Shown piece after piece: positions 1 to 7,188 of a stretch of 10,537 bases of DNA. The notes below the pieces were generated by a model, which was given only the letters and a program-made list of their open reading frames with translations, was not told the DNA's origin and did not search any database. The first letter of the stretch is position 1. Every line of letters starts with the position of its first letter. The position numbers were made by a program, and so were the translations under genes. The stretch covers positions 1-10,537 of the forward strand of contig CAMLDK010000026.1 of the NCBI GenBank assembly GCA_946478995.1. Reading direction: 5' to 3'. This stretch comes from an uncultured Candidatus Saccharibacteria bacterium (GTDB lineage Bacteria > Patescibacteria > Saccharimonadia > Saccharimonadales > 2-12-FULL-41-12).

Positions 1-1558
1 CCTGGAAGTTCTGGCGAGGTATGACTTTCTTTAGTTTTTCCACCACGCTGCGGCCCAGGCTTTCCGCTTCAGACCTGTGCACCATTATTGAAAGTGCGCT
101 GACCATCTCGCCAGCTACATAAAAGTCCACTCGGACCAGATTTTCCGGACGGTAACTTCCAAGCTCATAGTTAAAGCTGCCGAATCCGCTGGTAACGCTC
201 TTCAGCTGGTCATAAAAATCCGTCAATAGATTAGCCAGCGGCGCGTCAAAGCTTACCAAAGCCAGCTGTTCATCGACATAGCTGACATTTTTCTGCACTC
301 CGCGCTTGGATGAGATCAGCTGTATCACTCCGCCGACAAAATCTTTCGGCACGACGATTTCGCCCTTGATCCACGGTTCGGCGATCTCGGCAATTTTGGC
401 CGGATCAGGCAGGTCAGACGCACTTTTTATATCAAGGGCTTCACCGTTATTCAGCTTTACATGATAATCAGTGCTAGGGTTGGTGACTATAAGGTCAAGA
501 TTGTATTCCCGCTCCAATCGCTCACGGATTATGTCCATATGCAGCAAGCCTAGGAAGCCTATCCGCACGCCAAAGCCTAGTACAGGCGAGTTTTCCAGGT
601 CAAATTTCAAGGCCGAGTCGCTTAAAGATAATTTTTCAATCGCGTCTTTCAGGTCCTGGTATTGTTCATTGCTCTCAGGAAAAAACCCGGCATACACAAA
701 TGGCAGGACTTCCTTATATCCGGGTAAAGGCTTATCCGCCGGATTATCGGCCAGCGTGATAGTGTCTCCCACCCGGGCGTCTTTGGTAGTCTTGAGGTTA
801 GTGACGACATAGCCTATTTCTCCGGTCTCCAAGGATTTCACGGGCTTCATATCCGGGCTGAGATAGCCTGTTTCCAGCGCCAGCCCTTTCGCTCCCGTGG
901 CCATCATTTTTATTTCCGCGTTCTTTACAATCCGGCCGTCCATGGTTCTTACATACAGGATAACTCCCCGGTAATCATCATAATAACTGTCAAATATTAG
1001 AGTTTTGGATGGACTATCTTTATCGCCCGACGGAGATGGTACCTCACTGATTATAGCCTTCAAAACGTTCTCAACACCTTCGCCGGTCTTGGCTGAGATC
1101 ATAATAATATCTTCAGGTCTGCAGTCCAGCAGGCTGATGAGTTCTCTGCTGACCTTATCGACATTCGCGGCCGGCAGATCAATCTTATTTATGACCGGTA
1201 TGATTTTCAGATCCGCTTCCATAGCCAAGTAAAGGTTGGCTAACGTCTGGGCCTGCACGCCTTGCGTCGCATCAACCACCAAAATTGCTCCTTCGCAAGC
1301 TTGCAGGCTTCTGGAAACTTCATAAGAAAAATCCACATGGCCGGGTGTATCTATCAGATTTAGCTGGTGTCCCTCATAGCCCATCCTTACCGGAGCAAGC
1401 TTAATAGTAATGCCCTTTTCGCGCTCAAGGTCCATCTTGTCCAGAAGCTGATGTTTCATCTGTCGCTTCTCTACGGTGCCGGTCATTTCAAGCAGTCTGT
1501 CCGCCAAGGTGCTCTTACCATGATCAATATGAGCTATTATGCAGAAGTTCCGAATCAT
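1..1558 (-). CDS. lepA: Elongation factor 4 (LepA), C-terminus cut by window edge
   Basis: Ribosome-associated translational GTPase that acts on stalled or assembling 70S/30S particles. The visible 519 codons start MIRNFCIIAHIDHGKST. Motifs: G1 AHIDHGKS (residues 9-16), switch I GITIK (about 49-53), G3 DTPGH (70-74), G4 NKID (124-127), G5 SAK (155-157). Further on are the beta-barrel domain and the two EF-G-like alpha/beta domains, with LepA-typical stretches such as GFGVRIGFLGLLHMDII and YVDEQLALVSFDAPLA. The last visible residues, IPRQNFQ, match the IPRQ-F segment that opens the LepA-specific C-terminal domain, so about 80 residues of a usual 600 lie outside the window. The ATG is fixed by the HIDHGKS motif starting only ten residues in and by its ATGA overlap with the murJ stop. 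It is the last visible gene of the tilS-to-lepA operon. The identification is secure. Confidence 0.97.
   Translation of the reverse strand, partial: MIRNFCIIAHIDHGKSTLADRLLEMTGTVEKRQMKHQLLDKMDLEREKGITIKLAPVRMGYEGHQLNLIDTPGHVDFSYEVSRSLQACEGAILVVDATQGVQAQTLANLYLAMEADLKIIPVINKIDLPAANVDKVSRELISLLDCRPEDIIMISAKTGEGVENVLKAIISEVPSPSGDKDSPSKTLIFDSYYDDYRGVILYVRTMDGRIVKNAEIKMMATGAKGLALETGYLSPDMKPVKSLETGEIGYVVTNLKTTKDARVGDTITLADNPADKPLPGYKEVLPFVYAGFFPESNEQYQDLKDAIEKLSLSDSALKFDLENSPVLGFGVRIGFLGLLHMDIIRERLEREYNLDLIVTNPSTDYHVKLNNGEALDIKSASDLPDPAKIAEIAEPWIKGEIVVPKDFVGGVIQLISSKRGVQKNVSYVDEQLALVSFDAPLANLLTDFYDQLKSVTSGFGSFNYELGSYRPENLVRVDFYVAGEMVSALSIMVHRSEAESLGRSVVEKLKKVIPRQNFQ
1555..1558 (-). other. ATGA stop-start overlap of murJ and lepA
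   Basis: The murJ stop TGA (1555-1557) and the lepA start ATG (1556-1558) share bases. No good Shine-Dalgarno sequence precedes lepA (the upstream stretch reads GATGAAGCCGG). Translation of lepA probably depends on ribosomes that have just finished murJ, which is known behaviour for ATGA overlaps; the coupling here is inferred. Confidence 0.8.
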
Positions 1559-3177
1559 TGGATACGAACCGGCTTCATCACAACTCTATACAGGCGCCTA
1601 GCTACCGCCTTGGCTTCTTCCAGCCCGAAGATCAGTGATACAGCAAAATGCACCAGCAGGGTCGCGGCAGCTATAGCTACGAATTTAGCTCCCAGCTGGA
1701 AAAAGCCCTTATCGTCTGATTCCAGAGGAAAAATATGAACCATAATATATCCGGCCAGTATACTGAAACCGGTAACCGAAACAATCATAAACACGCCCTT
1801 CCAAAATTCCGGATCCAGCAGTTTTCTATCTCTCACGACCATGATCACCGACAGTACGGCTACCTCAGCCAGGGCGACTATCGACTGCGCCATAGCCAGT
1901 CCGGCAATGTCATAGTTATACGGCCGGGACAAAATATAAGCCAGAACGATATTCAAGATTATCGCAAATATTGATACGAACAGCGGCGTTCTCGTATCCT
2001 TCTGCGAATAAAACCAGCGGGAAATCAAAGTATAGATCGTCCGGAAGAATATAGCCCCGGCAAAGAAGCCGAGTATTAATGCGATCACCGGCGCTTCATC
2101 GCCAAAAATCAACCTGGCCAGGTAGCCACGAGCAAAAAACGCCACAACGGTAACCGGCACGGTAATCCAGATTATAACCCTTAAAATTCTTAAAAAATCC
2201 TTCCGGAAAAGATCACTCCGGCCCTGCGCCAGACGATCATTCAAACGCGGAAAAGCTGCCGTGGATATGGTCGTACCGATCAGAAGTGTCGGCGCCGTAT
2301 GCAGAATATAAGCGTTCTCATAAAAAGTCAGCTTGCCCTCTCCCAGACGGCGGGCAAGGTTGGTCTCCACGATACTATTGAGCGAATCAACCCCCTGGTC
2401 CAAGGACCTGGGGGGAAGCTGCTTTAGCATATTCCTGAAATCATTATTACGCCAGTTAATCTTTGCCTGGTATTTATATTTCATACCGATGAAACCGATT
2501 ATCGAAATCAAAAGCTGCAAAAGCGCGCCGGCAAGCGCACCCACGCCCAGGCCGACTAGCCCCAGGTGACCCGGGCCGCCATCACTGCCTCCTGACACGC
2601 TAAAAATCAAAGCCGAGATGATTATCGCCAGATTATAAATAGGCGTAGTCAAGGCATAAAAGAAAAACCGGCCCATGCTTTGCTGAACACTGATGAAAAT
2701 CGCTGAAAGCGTAAATAAGAGAGGGTTAAAGGCAATCAGCCGCATTATATTGGTCGCATTATCAATCTGTTCGGGAGTCATAGTCGGCGCGACCACGAAC
2801 TTGATCAGCGGCTCCGCAAAAATCAAAATTATAAAACCGACGGCCGCCATGACTATTGCCAATAGGTTGAGCAAACTGTTGCTTATTTCAAATGCGCCCC
2901 GGCGATCACCTTTTGCCAGCCTGTCGGCCAGAAATGGCATAAAGGCCACGCCAAGCGCGCCTGCCGCCAAAGTAAAATAGAAAAAATCAGGTATCTTAAA
3001 AGCCGCGAAGAAAGCGTCGGTACTTTCCGGACCCAAATGAGGAAAATTGGCATTGATAAGCTTTATCCTTAAGAAGCCCAATATCTGGCCAAGCGCCATG
3101 CTTACTACCAGCAATGTTGCCGCACTGCCTAACGATATGCGCTTATTAGCACGCTCTAAGAAACGTTTACGATTCAT
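1555..3177 (-). CDS. murJ: Lipid II flippase MurJ (MviN family)
   Basis: Integral membrane MOP-superfamily transporter that flips lipid-linked peptidoglycan precursor (lipid II) across the cytoplasmic membrane. The 540-residue protein is almost entirely alternating hydrophobic segments, consistent with about 14 membrane helices. Family signatures are visible: GFLRIKLI in the first helix (cavity arginine), STDAFFAAFKIPDFF and AAGALGVAFMPFLADRL in the N-lobe, and the C-lobe-side motif LLIGTTISTAAFPRL with FPRLN near the middle. Length fits the family (about 510-550). The ATG at 3177 gives a short basic cytosolic tail (MNRKRFLERANKR) before helix 1. It lies 48 bp after meaB and overlaps lepA by 4 bp. 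No Shine-Dalgarno sequence sits at normal distance; a perfect -10 hexamer does. Its presence implies a peptidoglycan wall. O-antigen or other MOP flippases are less likely because of the specific motifs. Confidence 0.95.
   Translation of the reverse strand: MNRKRFLERANKRISLGSAATLLVVSMALGQILGFLRIKLINANFPHLGPESTDAFFAAFKIPDFFYFTLAAGALGVAFMPFLADRLAKGDRRGAFEISNSLLNLLAIVMAAVGFIILIFAEPLIKFVVAPTMTPEQIDNATNIMRLIAFNPLLFTLSAIFISVQQSMGRFFFYALTTPIYNLAIIISALIFSVSGGSDGGPGHLGLVGLGVGALAGALLQLLISIIGFIGMKYKYQAKINWRNNDFRNMLKQLPPRSLDQGVDSLNSIVETNLARRLGEGKLTFYENAYILHTAPTLLIGTTISTAAFPRLNDRLAQGRSDLFRKDFLRILRVIIWITVPVTVVAFFARGYLARLIFGDEAPVIALILGFFAGAIFFRTIYTLISRWFYSQKDTRTPLFVSIFAIILNIVLAYILSRPYNYDIAGLAMAQSIVALAEVAVLSVIMVVRDRKLLDPEFWKGVFMIVSVTGFSILAGYIMVHIFPLESDDKGFFQLGAKFVAIAAATLLVHFAVSLIFGLEEAKAVARRLYRVVMKPVRIQ
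2391..2414 (-). repeat. GC-rich imperfect palindrome inside murJ
   Basis: Outer arms CCCCC (2391-2395) and GGGGG (2410-2414) flank inner arms GGTCC (2397-2401) and GGACC (2404-2408). There is one symmetric T-T mismatch and a two-base centre. In murJ mRNA this would fold into a very stable hairpin around codons 255-262 (coding PPRSLDQGV). No U-run follows on the minus strand, so it is not an intrinsic terminator. Confidence 0.7.
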
Positions 3178-3194
3178 TTATAGATATTATAGAT
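3178..3194 (-). promoter_or_regulatory. Putative murJ promoter -10 region, possibly leaderless
   Basis: On the minus strand a perfect TATAAT (3186-3191) lies 8 nt before the murJ ATG. It is part of a 9-bp near-tandem repeat, ATCTATAAT followed by ATCTATAAA, the last A being the first base of the start codon. No convincing -35 box is found at 16-18 bp. The nearest purine-rich Shine-Dalgarno-like stretch (AGAAGGT, 3196-3202) is 18 nt away, too far to place a ribosome on this ATG. If used, transcription would begin at or next to the start codon. Confidence 0.4.
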
Positions 3195-3225
3195 TACCTT
3201 CTGAAAAAATTTATCTAAATCAACT

Positions 3226-4194
3226 CTATAGAAGGCTCCGGAGTTCCTGAGCAGCGGTGAAAGGATCTTTATATCTTTGACCGACCTCTTCAAGCAGCCT
3301 TTCGCCATCTTCGCTGCTCAGGACTTTTTGAATGTCAGCTTTTGAATAAGCTACGGATAACTGAGCAAGCTGGACCTGTAGACTTTTCCTTCTACGTTCC
3401 ATTAGTTTTTCTTCCCCAAGTTTTTCCCGGTGCTGAGCAATAGCTGAAAGCAAATTATCTATACCTTCACCGGTAGCGGCATTTATAGTGACTATAGGGA
3501 CCTCGGACATTGTTAAGTCCGAGTGCAGGTTCTGGAAAACTCTAGGCTGAAATATGTCTCTTTCGTTAATACAGAGAATATCGGGTATTTCCATAAGCCC
3601 TGATTTCATAGCCTGCAAGGAATCGCCCGAGCCGGGCTGCAGTATTACTATGGTAGTGTCCACCAGAAAACTAATGTCCAGTTCAGATTGCCCTACACCG
3701 ACAGTTTCTACTATTATTTTATCTCTGCCTGCTACGTCGAAGGCAAGCATGGATGGTAGAGTAGCCTCCGAAACTCCGCCAAGGCTGCCGGCGGCACTAA
3801 AGGATCTTATCCATGCCGAACCTCTATCCGCGGCTATATCATAATCATAGGTGCCCGCCGATCTCATCATCGTGTCCCGGTCTCCCATAATAGATCCGCC
3901 TGAAGAACTTGAAGGATCGACGGCAATGATTCCGACCGTGGAATCCTGTTCAAGGAATCCGGCTACTAAGCCGGGTATAGTAGTGGATTTGCCCACGCCA
4001 GGCGGACCGGTAATCCCTATGGTTTCGGCCTGACCGGCATGTTGCCATAGCTCTCTTACCAGCTCGCCAGGAAACTTCTCGCTTAAACGGAAAGCATCCC
4101 TCAATGCTTCGCTATTGTCATCAACTCGTAATTCTCCGGCTATGCCGGCAACTGCCTCCGCTCCACACTCGATATTGCGCCGGTCATTTGCCAT
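3226..4194 (-). CDS. meaB: MeaB/ArgK-family P-loop GTPase with altered G4 motif
   Basis: G3E-class GTPase of the MeaB/MMAA/ArgK family, which in known cases protects and gates cofactor loading of adenosylcobalamin-dependent acyl-CoA mutases. Length 322 is normal for bacteria. Visible motifs: helical N-terminus; Walker A GPPGVGKS (63-70); switch region DPSSSSGGSIMGDR (93-106); SLGGVSEAT (137-145), normally preceded by an arginine-serine turn; ETVGVGQSE (163-171), the strongest family signature; DT and PGSGDSLQAMKSGLMEIPDI (180-206). The guanine-specificity motif, normally NKxD, reads NERD (210-213). The stretch between GDR and the SLGG motif (YDYDIAADRGSAWIRS) appears several residues longer than usual. 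The start ATG follows AGGA at a 10-nt spacing. No mutase subunit is visible nearby, so the partner is unknown. Family assignment is strong; the biological role in this organism is not shown by the sequence. Confidence 0.9.
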   Translation of the reverse strand: MANDRRNIECGAEAVAGIAGELRVDDNSEALRDAFRLSEKFPGELVRELWQHAGQAETIGITGPPGVGKSTTIPGLVAGFLEQDSTVGIIAVDPSSSSGGSIMGDRDTMMRSAGTYDYDIAADRGSAWIRSFSAAGSLGGVSEATLPSMLAFDVAGRDKIIVETVGVGQSELDISFLVDTTIVILQPGSGDSLQAMKSGLMEIPDILCINERDIFQPRVFQNLHSDLTMSEVPIVTINAATGEGIDNLLSAIAQHREKLGEEKLMERRRKSLQVQLAQLSVAYSKADIQKVLSSEDGERLLEEVGQRYKDPFTAAQELRSLL

Positions 4195-4268
4195 ATTACA
4201 GTTTTCCTGTCTTAAGATACATAAGACAAGTTTACTATCTGCTGAAAATTAATAATATTGCTTAAGGC
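4195..4268 (-). promoter_or_regulatory. ftsH-meaB spacer with hairpin next to the meaB ribosome site
   Basis: This 74-bp AT-rich gap contains a perfect 7-bp inverted repeat, TGTCTTA (4208-4214) and TAAGACA (4222-4228), with a 7-nt loop. On the minus strand its 3' arm runs directly into AGGA (4205-4208), the only Shine-Dalgarno candidate for meaB. The stem has only two G-C pairs, so it is weak. No U-run follows, which argues against a terminator. No convincing promoter was recognised here. Confidence 0.35.
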
Positions 4269-6140
4269 TTATTTATGCAGAACGCTTTTTGGCAGATGCG
4301 AGCCCTTTAGGATCTCTATTGCCTCGTCGGCTTCGACGGTCTCTTTTTTAAGCAGCGCGTCTTTAAGTTTTTCCAGCTTGTCCTTATTGGCTTTTATAAC
4401 CTCTCTTGCCCGAGTGGCCGCTTCGGTAATCAACGCCTCTACTTCATCATCAATGACTTTCGCTGTCTCATCAGAGTACTGCCGTTCCTGGATCATACGT
4501 TCGATCATCATTCCTTGTTCGACGTGGAATACCTGGTCACGCAGCTTTTTGCCCATTCCTTGGTTTATGACCATATCCCGGGCTAGTTCGGCCGCTTTCT
4601 GCAGGTCGCTGCCAGCGCCGGTCGTCACCCTCTCAGAGCCGTATATGACTTCCTCGGCTATCCTTCCGCCGAGCATACGGGCTAAGATATCTTTGTATTC
4701 AAGGATACTATGGTAGCTCTTGTCTTCCGGTGGGATAAACCAGGTAACCCCGCCGGTGTTCCCGCGTGAGATTATTGTAACTTTATGGACCATATCGCTA
4801 TCCGGCAGAACGTGTCCGACAATCGCATGTCCGGCCTCATGGTAAGCGGTAATCTCTTTTTCCTTCTCGCTCATGACCTTGCTTTTGCGTTCCGGCCCGA
4901 TAGCGACTTTTTCAAAAGCCTGAGTAACTATCTCATTTGTAATGGTCTTACTATTCTTTCTGGCGGCTAAAATAGCTGCTTCATTAGCTATGTTCGCCAG
5001 GTCCGCACCACTGGTACCGGCGGTCTTAGCGGCCAAGGCGTCCATATCCACGCTCTTTTCAATCGGTTTTTTATCAAAATGTTTCTTTAGGATCGCTTCG
5101 CGGTCTTTGCGGTCAGGTAGGCCTATGTCAACACGTCTGTCAAACCGGCCGGGTCGAAGAAGAGCAGGGTCAAGCACATCGGCCCGGTTGGTAGCTGCCA
5201 GAACTATAACATTCTGGCCTTGCTCGAACCCGTCCATTTCAACCAGAATCTGGTTAAGTGTCTGTTCTCTTTCGTCATGGCCGCCGCCCATGCCGCTGCC
5301 TCGTCGTCTTCCGACAGCATCAATTTCGTCGACAAATATTATGCAAGGAGCGTTTTTCTTAGCTTTTGCAAACAGGTCGCGAACGCGGCTAGCGCCGACG
5401 CCCACGAACATCTCAACGAATTCCGATCCGGAAATACTGAAGAATGGCGCATTTGCCTCGCCGGCTACGGCGCGGGCAAGCATGGTCTTACCGGTACCCG
5501 GAGGACCGACAAGCAGCACGCCTTTTGGAATCCTAGCGCCGACGTGCGCGAATTTCTTAGGGTACTTCAAAAACTCAACGACTTCTTCGAGGTCTTCTTT
5601 AGCCTCAAGGCTGCCGGCTATATCTTCGAAGCTGACTTTCTTCTTGTCATTGCCATAAAGTTTCGCCCGGCTCTTGCCAAAACTGAGCGCCTGGTTGCCC
5701 TGTCCCTGCGCGCTTCTAAGCATATAAAACAACAGGGCGCCGATCAGTATGATCGGCAAAATAGCCAGCCCTAGCTGCCGCCAGAAATCCCCCGTATTTG
5801 AGGGCTCTTTTATGTCGACTTCCACCGGTGCGTCCTTGTTCAAGCCTTGTTCATATATGCTGGAGCCGGCTTCTTTGCGCGATTTCTCGCTAGGCTGATC
5901 CTCGTTCTTTTTAGTTATGTTCAGCTCGGAGCCTGCCACTTCTATCTTCTTGATCTCGCCGGCATTCGCCCGGCTGATCACATCGGAAAAAGCTACTTCC
6001 TTAAGGCTGCTCGGCTGGTTAAACGACGAAAATATGAGAAACCCGAACAAGATCATCAAGGCGATAAAGCCTGCGTTCTTCATGTTCTGCTTCTGTTTAT
6101 TCGGACCCTTTTTACCTGATTTAAAGGGGTTTTTGCTCAT
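4269..6140 (-). CDS. ftsH: ATP-dependent zinc metalloprotease FtsH
   Basis: Membrane-anchored hexameric AAA+ protease that extracts and degrades membrane and short-lived cytosolic proteins. Domains in order: basic cytosolic tail (1-20); TM1 (about 22-40); extracytoplasmic domain (about 42-117) containing an unusually polar stretch ([14 protein letters not shown]); TM2 (about 119-141); AAA+ module with Walker A GPPGTGKT (212-219), pore loop MFVGVG (244-249), Walker B IIFVDEID (267-274), and second region of homology with [21 protein letters not shown] (316-336); M41 peptidase with HEAGH (434-438) and the probable third zinc ligand D512 in [10 protein letters not shown]. All key residues are present, so it should be active. 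At 623 residues it matches the family. The ATG is supported by GGGAG (6146-6150) five bases upstream. It lies 30 bp after tilS; tilS-ftsH proximity is common in bacteria. Confidence 0.98.
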   Translation of the reverse strand: MSKNPFKSGKKGPNKQKQNMKNAGFIALMILFGFLIFSSFNQPSSLKEVAFSDVISRANAGEIKKIEVAGSELNITKKNEDQPSEKSRKEAGSSIYEQGLNKDAPVEVDIKEPSNTGDFWRQLGLAILPIILIGALLFYMLRSAQGQGNQALSFGKSRAKLYGNDKKKVSFEDIAGSLEAKEDLEEVVEFLKYPKKFAHVGARIPKGVLLVGPPGTGKTMLARAVAGEANAPFFSISGSEFVEMFVGVGASRVRDLFAKAKKNAPCIIFVDEIDAVGRRRGSGMGGGHDEREQTLNQILVEMDGFEQGQNVIVLAATNRADVLDPALLRPGRFDRRVDIGLPDRKDREAILKKHFDKKPIEKSVDMDALAAKTAGTSGADLANIANEAAILAARKNSKTITNEIVTQAFEKVAIGPERKSKVMSEKEKEITAYHEAGHAIVGHVLPDSDMVHKVTIISRGNTGGVTWFIPPEDKSYHSILEYKDILARMLGGRIAEEVIYGSERVTTGAGSDLQKAAELARDMVINQGMGKKLRDQVFHVEQGMMIERMIQERQYSDETAKVIDDEVEALITEAATRAREVIKANKDKLEKLKDALLKKETVEADEAIEILKGSHLPKSVLHK

Positions 6141-6145
6141 TTATT

Positions 6146-6150
6146 CTCCC
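6146..6150 (-). promoter_or_regulatory. ftsH ribosome binding site
   Basis: GGGAG on the minus strand, five bases before the ftsH ATG, within the 30-bp tilS-ftsH gap. It fixes the start that gives the short basic tail before TM1. Confidence 0.65.
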
Positions 6151-6170
6151 GCATCGTTAATAGGAATTAA

Positions 6171-7088
6171 TTATAACAGATTAAGCTCTATGCGATCATC
6201 GTTAATCACCAGGTAGGCTTTTTTGCTGATCGACATTTTCTTTTTCTGTTTAGCGGTTTTAGCAAATACTACCGATTTTTCCAGTAGCTTCGAGTCAAAA
6301 GGCAGATCGTGCCGACGCAACAGCCCAGCCATAACCTCTTTGGCTACACTATGCGGCAGACCGGCAAATAACCTTCTGTATAATTGCGACTTTGTCGCAA
6401 TAGATTTGTGTTTATCTGTCGGCACACTTCTATCAGCATACTGTTGCGATAATGCCGCAATAATTTCTTCGATGGTTTTGCTGTCATGGTTCTGCTTGTG
6501 CGCCAGGGTAAGCAGCTGGTCTATCTGTCGCGGATTCAGGCGGGGCATTATGTTTTGGCGGATATAATTGCGTAAATACCGCGCATCCAGATTGGTCGGG
6601 TCTTCCCGCCAATTCAAATTATGTTTTTCCGCGTATATTTTAATTTGCTCCTTTGAATAACCAAGCAAAGGCCGGATGATTTCAATACCCGAGCTCAGCG
6701 AAGTCAGACCTTTCCTCCCTGTACCGCGAAGAAGATTAATAATAATCGTCTCGACCATATCATCCTGGTGATGCGCGGTTAAGATAGCATCTGCGCCGTA
6801 TTGCTGTCTCGCTTGCCTTAAAAATCCATAGCGGGCTTCGCGGGCTTTCGCCTCGCTCGCTTGCGGCCCCAGCTTTCCTTGCTGGCTCGTAAATTGCAGC
6901 CCTCTCCTTTCCGCTTCTTTTGCGACAAATTCGCAATAATTCAGAGAGTGTTTATGGATCCCATGGTCAAAGTGGGCTACGATCAGCTCAACATTGCTTT
7001 TCTGGGCCGCAAGGTCAAGCAAAGCCATGGAATCTACCCCGCCGCTGACTGCAATAATATATTTTCCCGGCTCTAGCTCAATATCCAT
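6171..7088 (-). CDS. tilS: tRNA(Ile)-lysidine synthetase TilS, short form
   Basis: Converts C34 of the CAU-anticodon tRNA-Ile to lysidine using ATP and lysine, so the tRNA reads AUA and is charged with isoleucine; essential in most bacteria. The 305 residues show the PP-loop SGGVDS (15-20), the HFDHG motif (39-43), the HHQDD motif (106-110), NLLRGTGRKGL (118-128), EDPTN (162-166) and RNYIR (173-177). The remainder (190-305) is helical and basic, ending KKAYLVINDDRIELNLL. Length is well below the roughly 430 residues of the E. coli enzyme, so the extra C-terminal tRNA-binding domains are largely lacking; short forms are known. A strong Shine-Dalgarno sequence, AGGAGGT, supports the ATG. It is the first gene of the minus-strand operon. 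Three related 17-bp palindromes lie within the gene. Confidence 0.96.
   Translation of the reverse strand: MDIELEPGKYIIAVSGGVDSMALLDLAAQKSNVELIVAHFDHGIHKHSLNYCEFVAKEAERRGLQFTSQQGKLGPQASEAKAREARYGFLRQARQQYGADAILTAHHQDDMVETIIINLLRGTGRKGLTSLSSGIEIIRPLLGYSKEQIKIYAEKHNLNWREDPTNLDARYLRNYIRQNIMPRLNPRQIDQLLTLAHKQNHDSKTIEEIIAALSQQYADRSVPTDKHKSIATKSQLYRRLFAGLPHSVAKEVMAGLLRRHDLPFDSKLLEKSVVFAKTAKQKKKMSISKKAYLVINDDRIELNLL
6384..6400. repeat. 17-bp palindrome, copy 1 (in tilS)
   Basis: Perfect inverted repeat TTGCGAC-TTT-GTCGCAA, extendable by one A-T pair on each side, followed by TAGATTT. It has the same length and arms as the copies at 6444 and 6920. Confidence 0.6.
6444..6460. repeat. 17-bp palindrome, copy 2 (in tilS)
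   Basis: TTGCG (6444-6448), seven-base centre, CGCAA (6456-6460), followed by TAATTT. It starts exactly 60 bp after copy 1 and lies in the same tilS codon phase (both encode an isoleucine-alanine start: IATKSQ versus IAALSQ). Confidence 0.55.
6920..6936. repeat. 17-bp palindrome, copy 3 (in tilS)
   Basis: TTGCGA (6920-6925), five-base centre, TCGCAA (6931-6936), followed by TAATT as in copy 2. Here the motif is read in a different codon phase (encoding CEFVAK), so the shared DNA is not explained by a repeated peptide. Confidence 0.55.
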
Positions 7089-7099
7089 ACCAGTATTCT

Positions 7100-7106
7100 A
7101 CCTCCT
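7100..7106 (-). promoter_or_regulatory. tilS ribosome binding site
   Basis: AGGAGGT on the minus strand, 11 bases before the tilS ATG. It is the best Shine-Dalgarno match in the window and shows that this organism uses the canonical anti-SD, which makes the poor sites before murJ and xfp stand out. Confidence 0.8.
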
Positions 7107-7120
7107 GAAAACTCTTATGT

Positions 7121-7149
7121 GATATAAAGCCGGGATATTAGCGGATCAA
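7121..7149 (-). promoter_or_regulatory. Putative promoter of the tilS-ftsH-meaB-murJ-lepA operon
   Basis: On the minus strand, -35 TTGATC (7144-7149) and -10 TATATC (7121-7126) are separated by 17 bp, each matching four of six consensus bases. Start would be near 7114, leaving a leader of about 25 nt containing the strong Shine-Dalgarno site. Confidence 0.45.
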
Positions 7150-7159
7150 TGTTTGTTGA

Positions 7160-7188
7160 TTGTCGGTTATATGTTTATTATCTATAAT
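7160..7188 (+). promoter_or_regulatory. Putative promoter of the phosphoketolase-acs operon
   Basis: -35 TTGTCG (7160-7165) and a perfect -10 TATAAT (7183-7188) are separated by 17 bp. Start would fall near 7195, giving a leader of about 17 nt with no Shine-Dalgarno sequence before the ATG at 7212. The -10 sits in ATCTATAAT, the same 9-mer that precedes murJ. The -35 lies only about 10 bp from the divergent tilS -35, so both promoters could share one regulator or compete. Confidence 0.55.

Noticed and set aside
1295..1304. 10-bp palindrome GCAAGCTTGC in lepA
   Set aside because: Single short palindrome in conserved GTPase coding sequence with no related copy nearby.
1555..1557. Alternative genetic code with TGA as sense, as in some CPR lineages
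   Set aside because: TGA is the natural end of murJ at the expected family length and overlaps the lepA start; all other genes stay open without reading TGA.
3197..3225. Terminator between meaB and murJ (a T6 run on the minus strand)
   Set aside because: The only stem before the T-run is ATTTA/TAAAT with a two-base loop and no G-C pairs; too weak for intrinsic termination.
4258..4716. Plus-strand reading frame of 152 codons opposite the ftsH 3' end
   Set aside because: Antisense to conserved peptidase-domain codons; serine-rich shadow translation with no ribosome site or family resemblance.
4942..5774. Two long plus-strand reading frames (4942-5658 and 5220-5774) opposite ftsH
   Set aside because: They lie fully antisense to a clearly conserved ftsH AAA+ region, resemble no family I know, and have serine/arginine/alanine-rich composition typical of reverse-frame shadows.
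6171..6600. TilS truncated by a mutation
   Set aside because: The 305-residue length matches known short TilS forms, the synthetase motifs are all intact, and no remnant of a C-terminal domain is seen in the 30-bp gap before ftsH.
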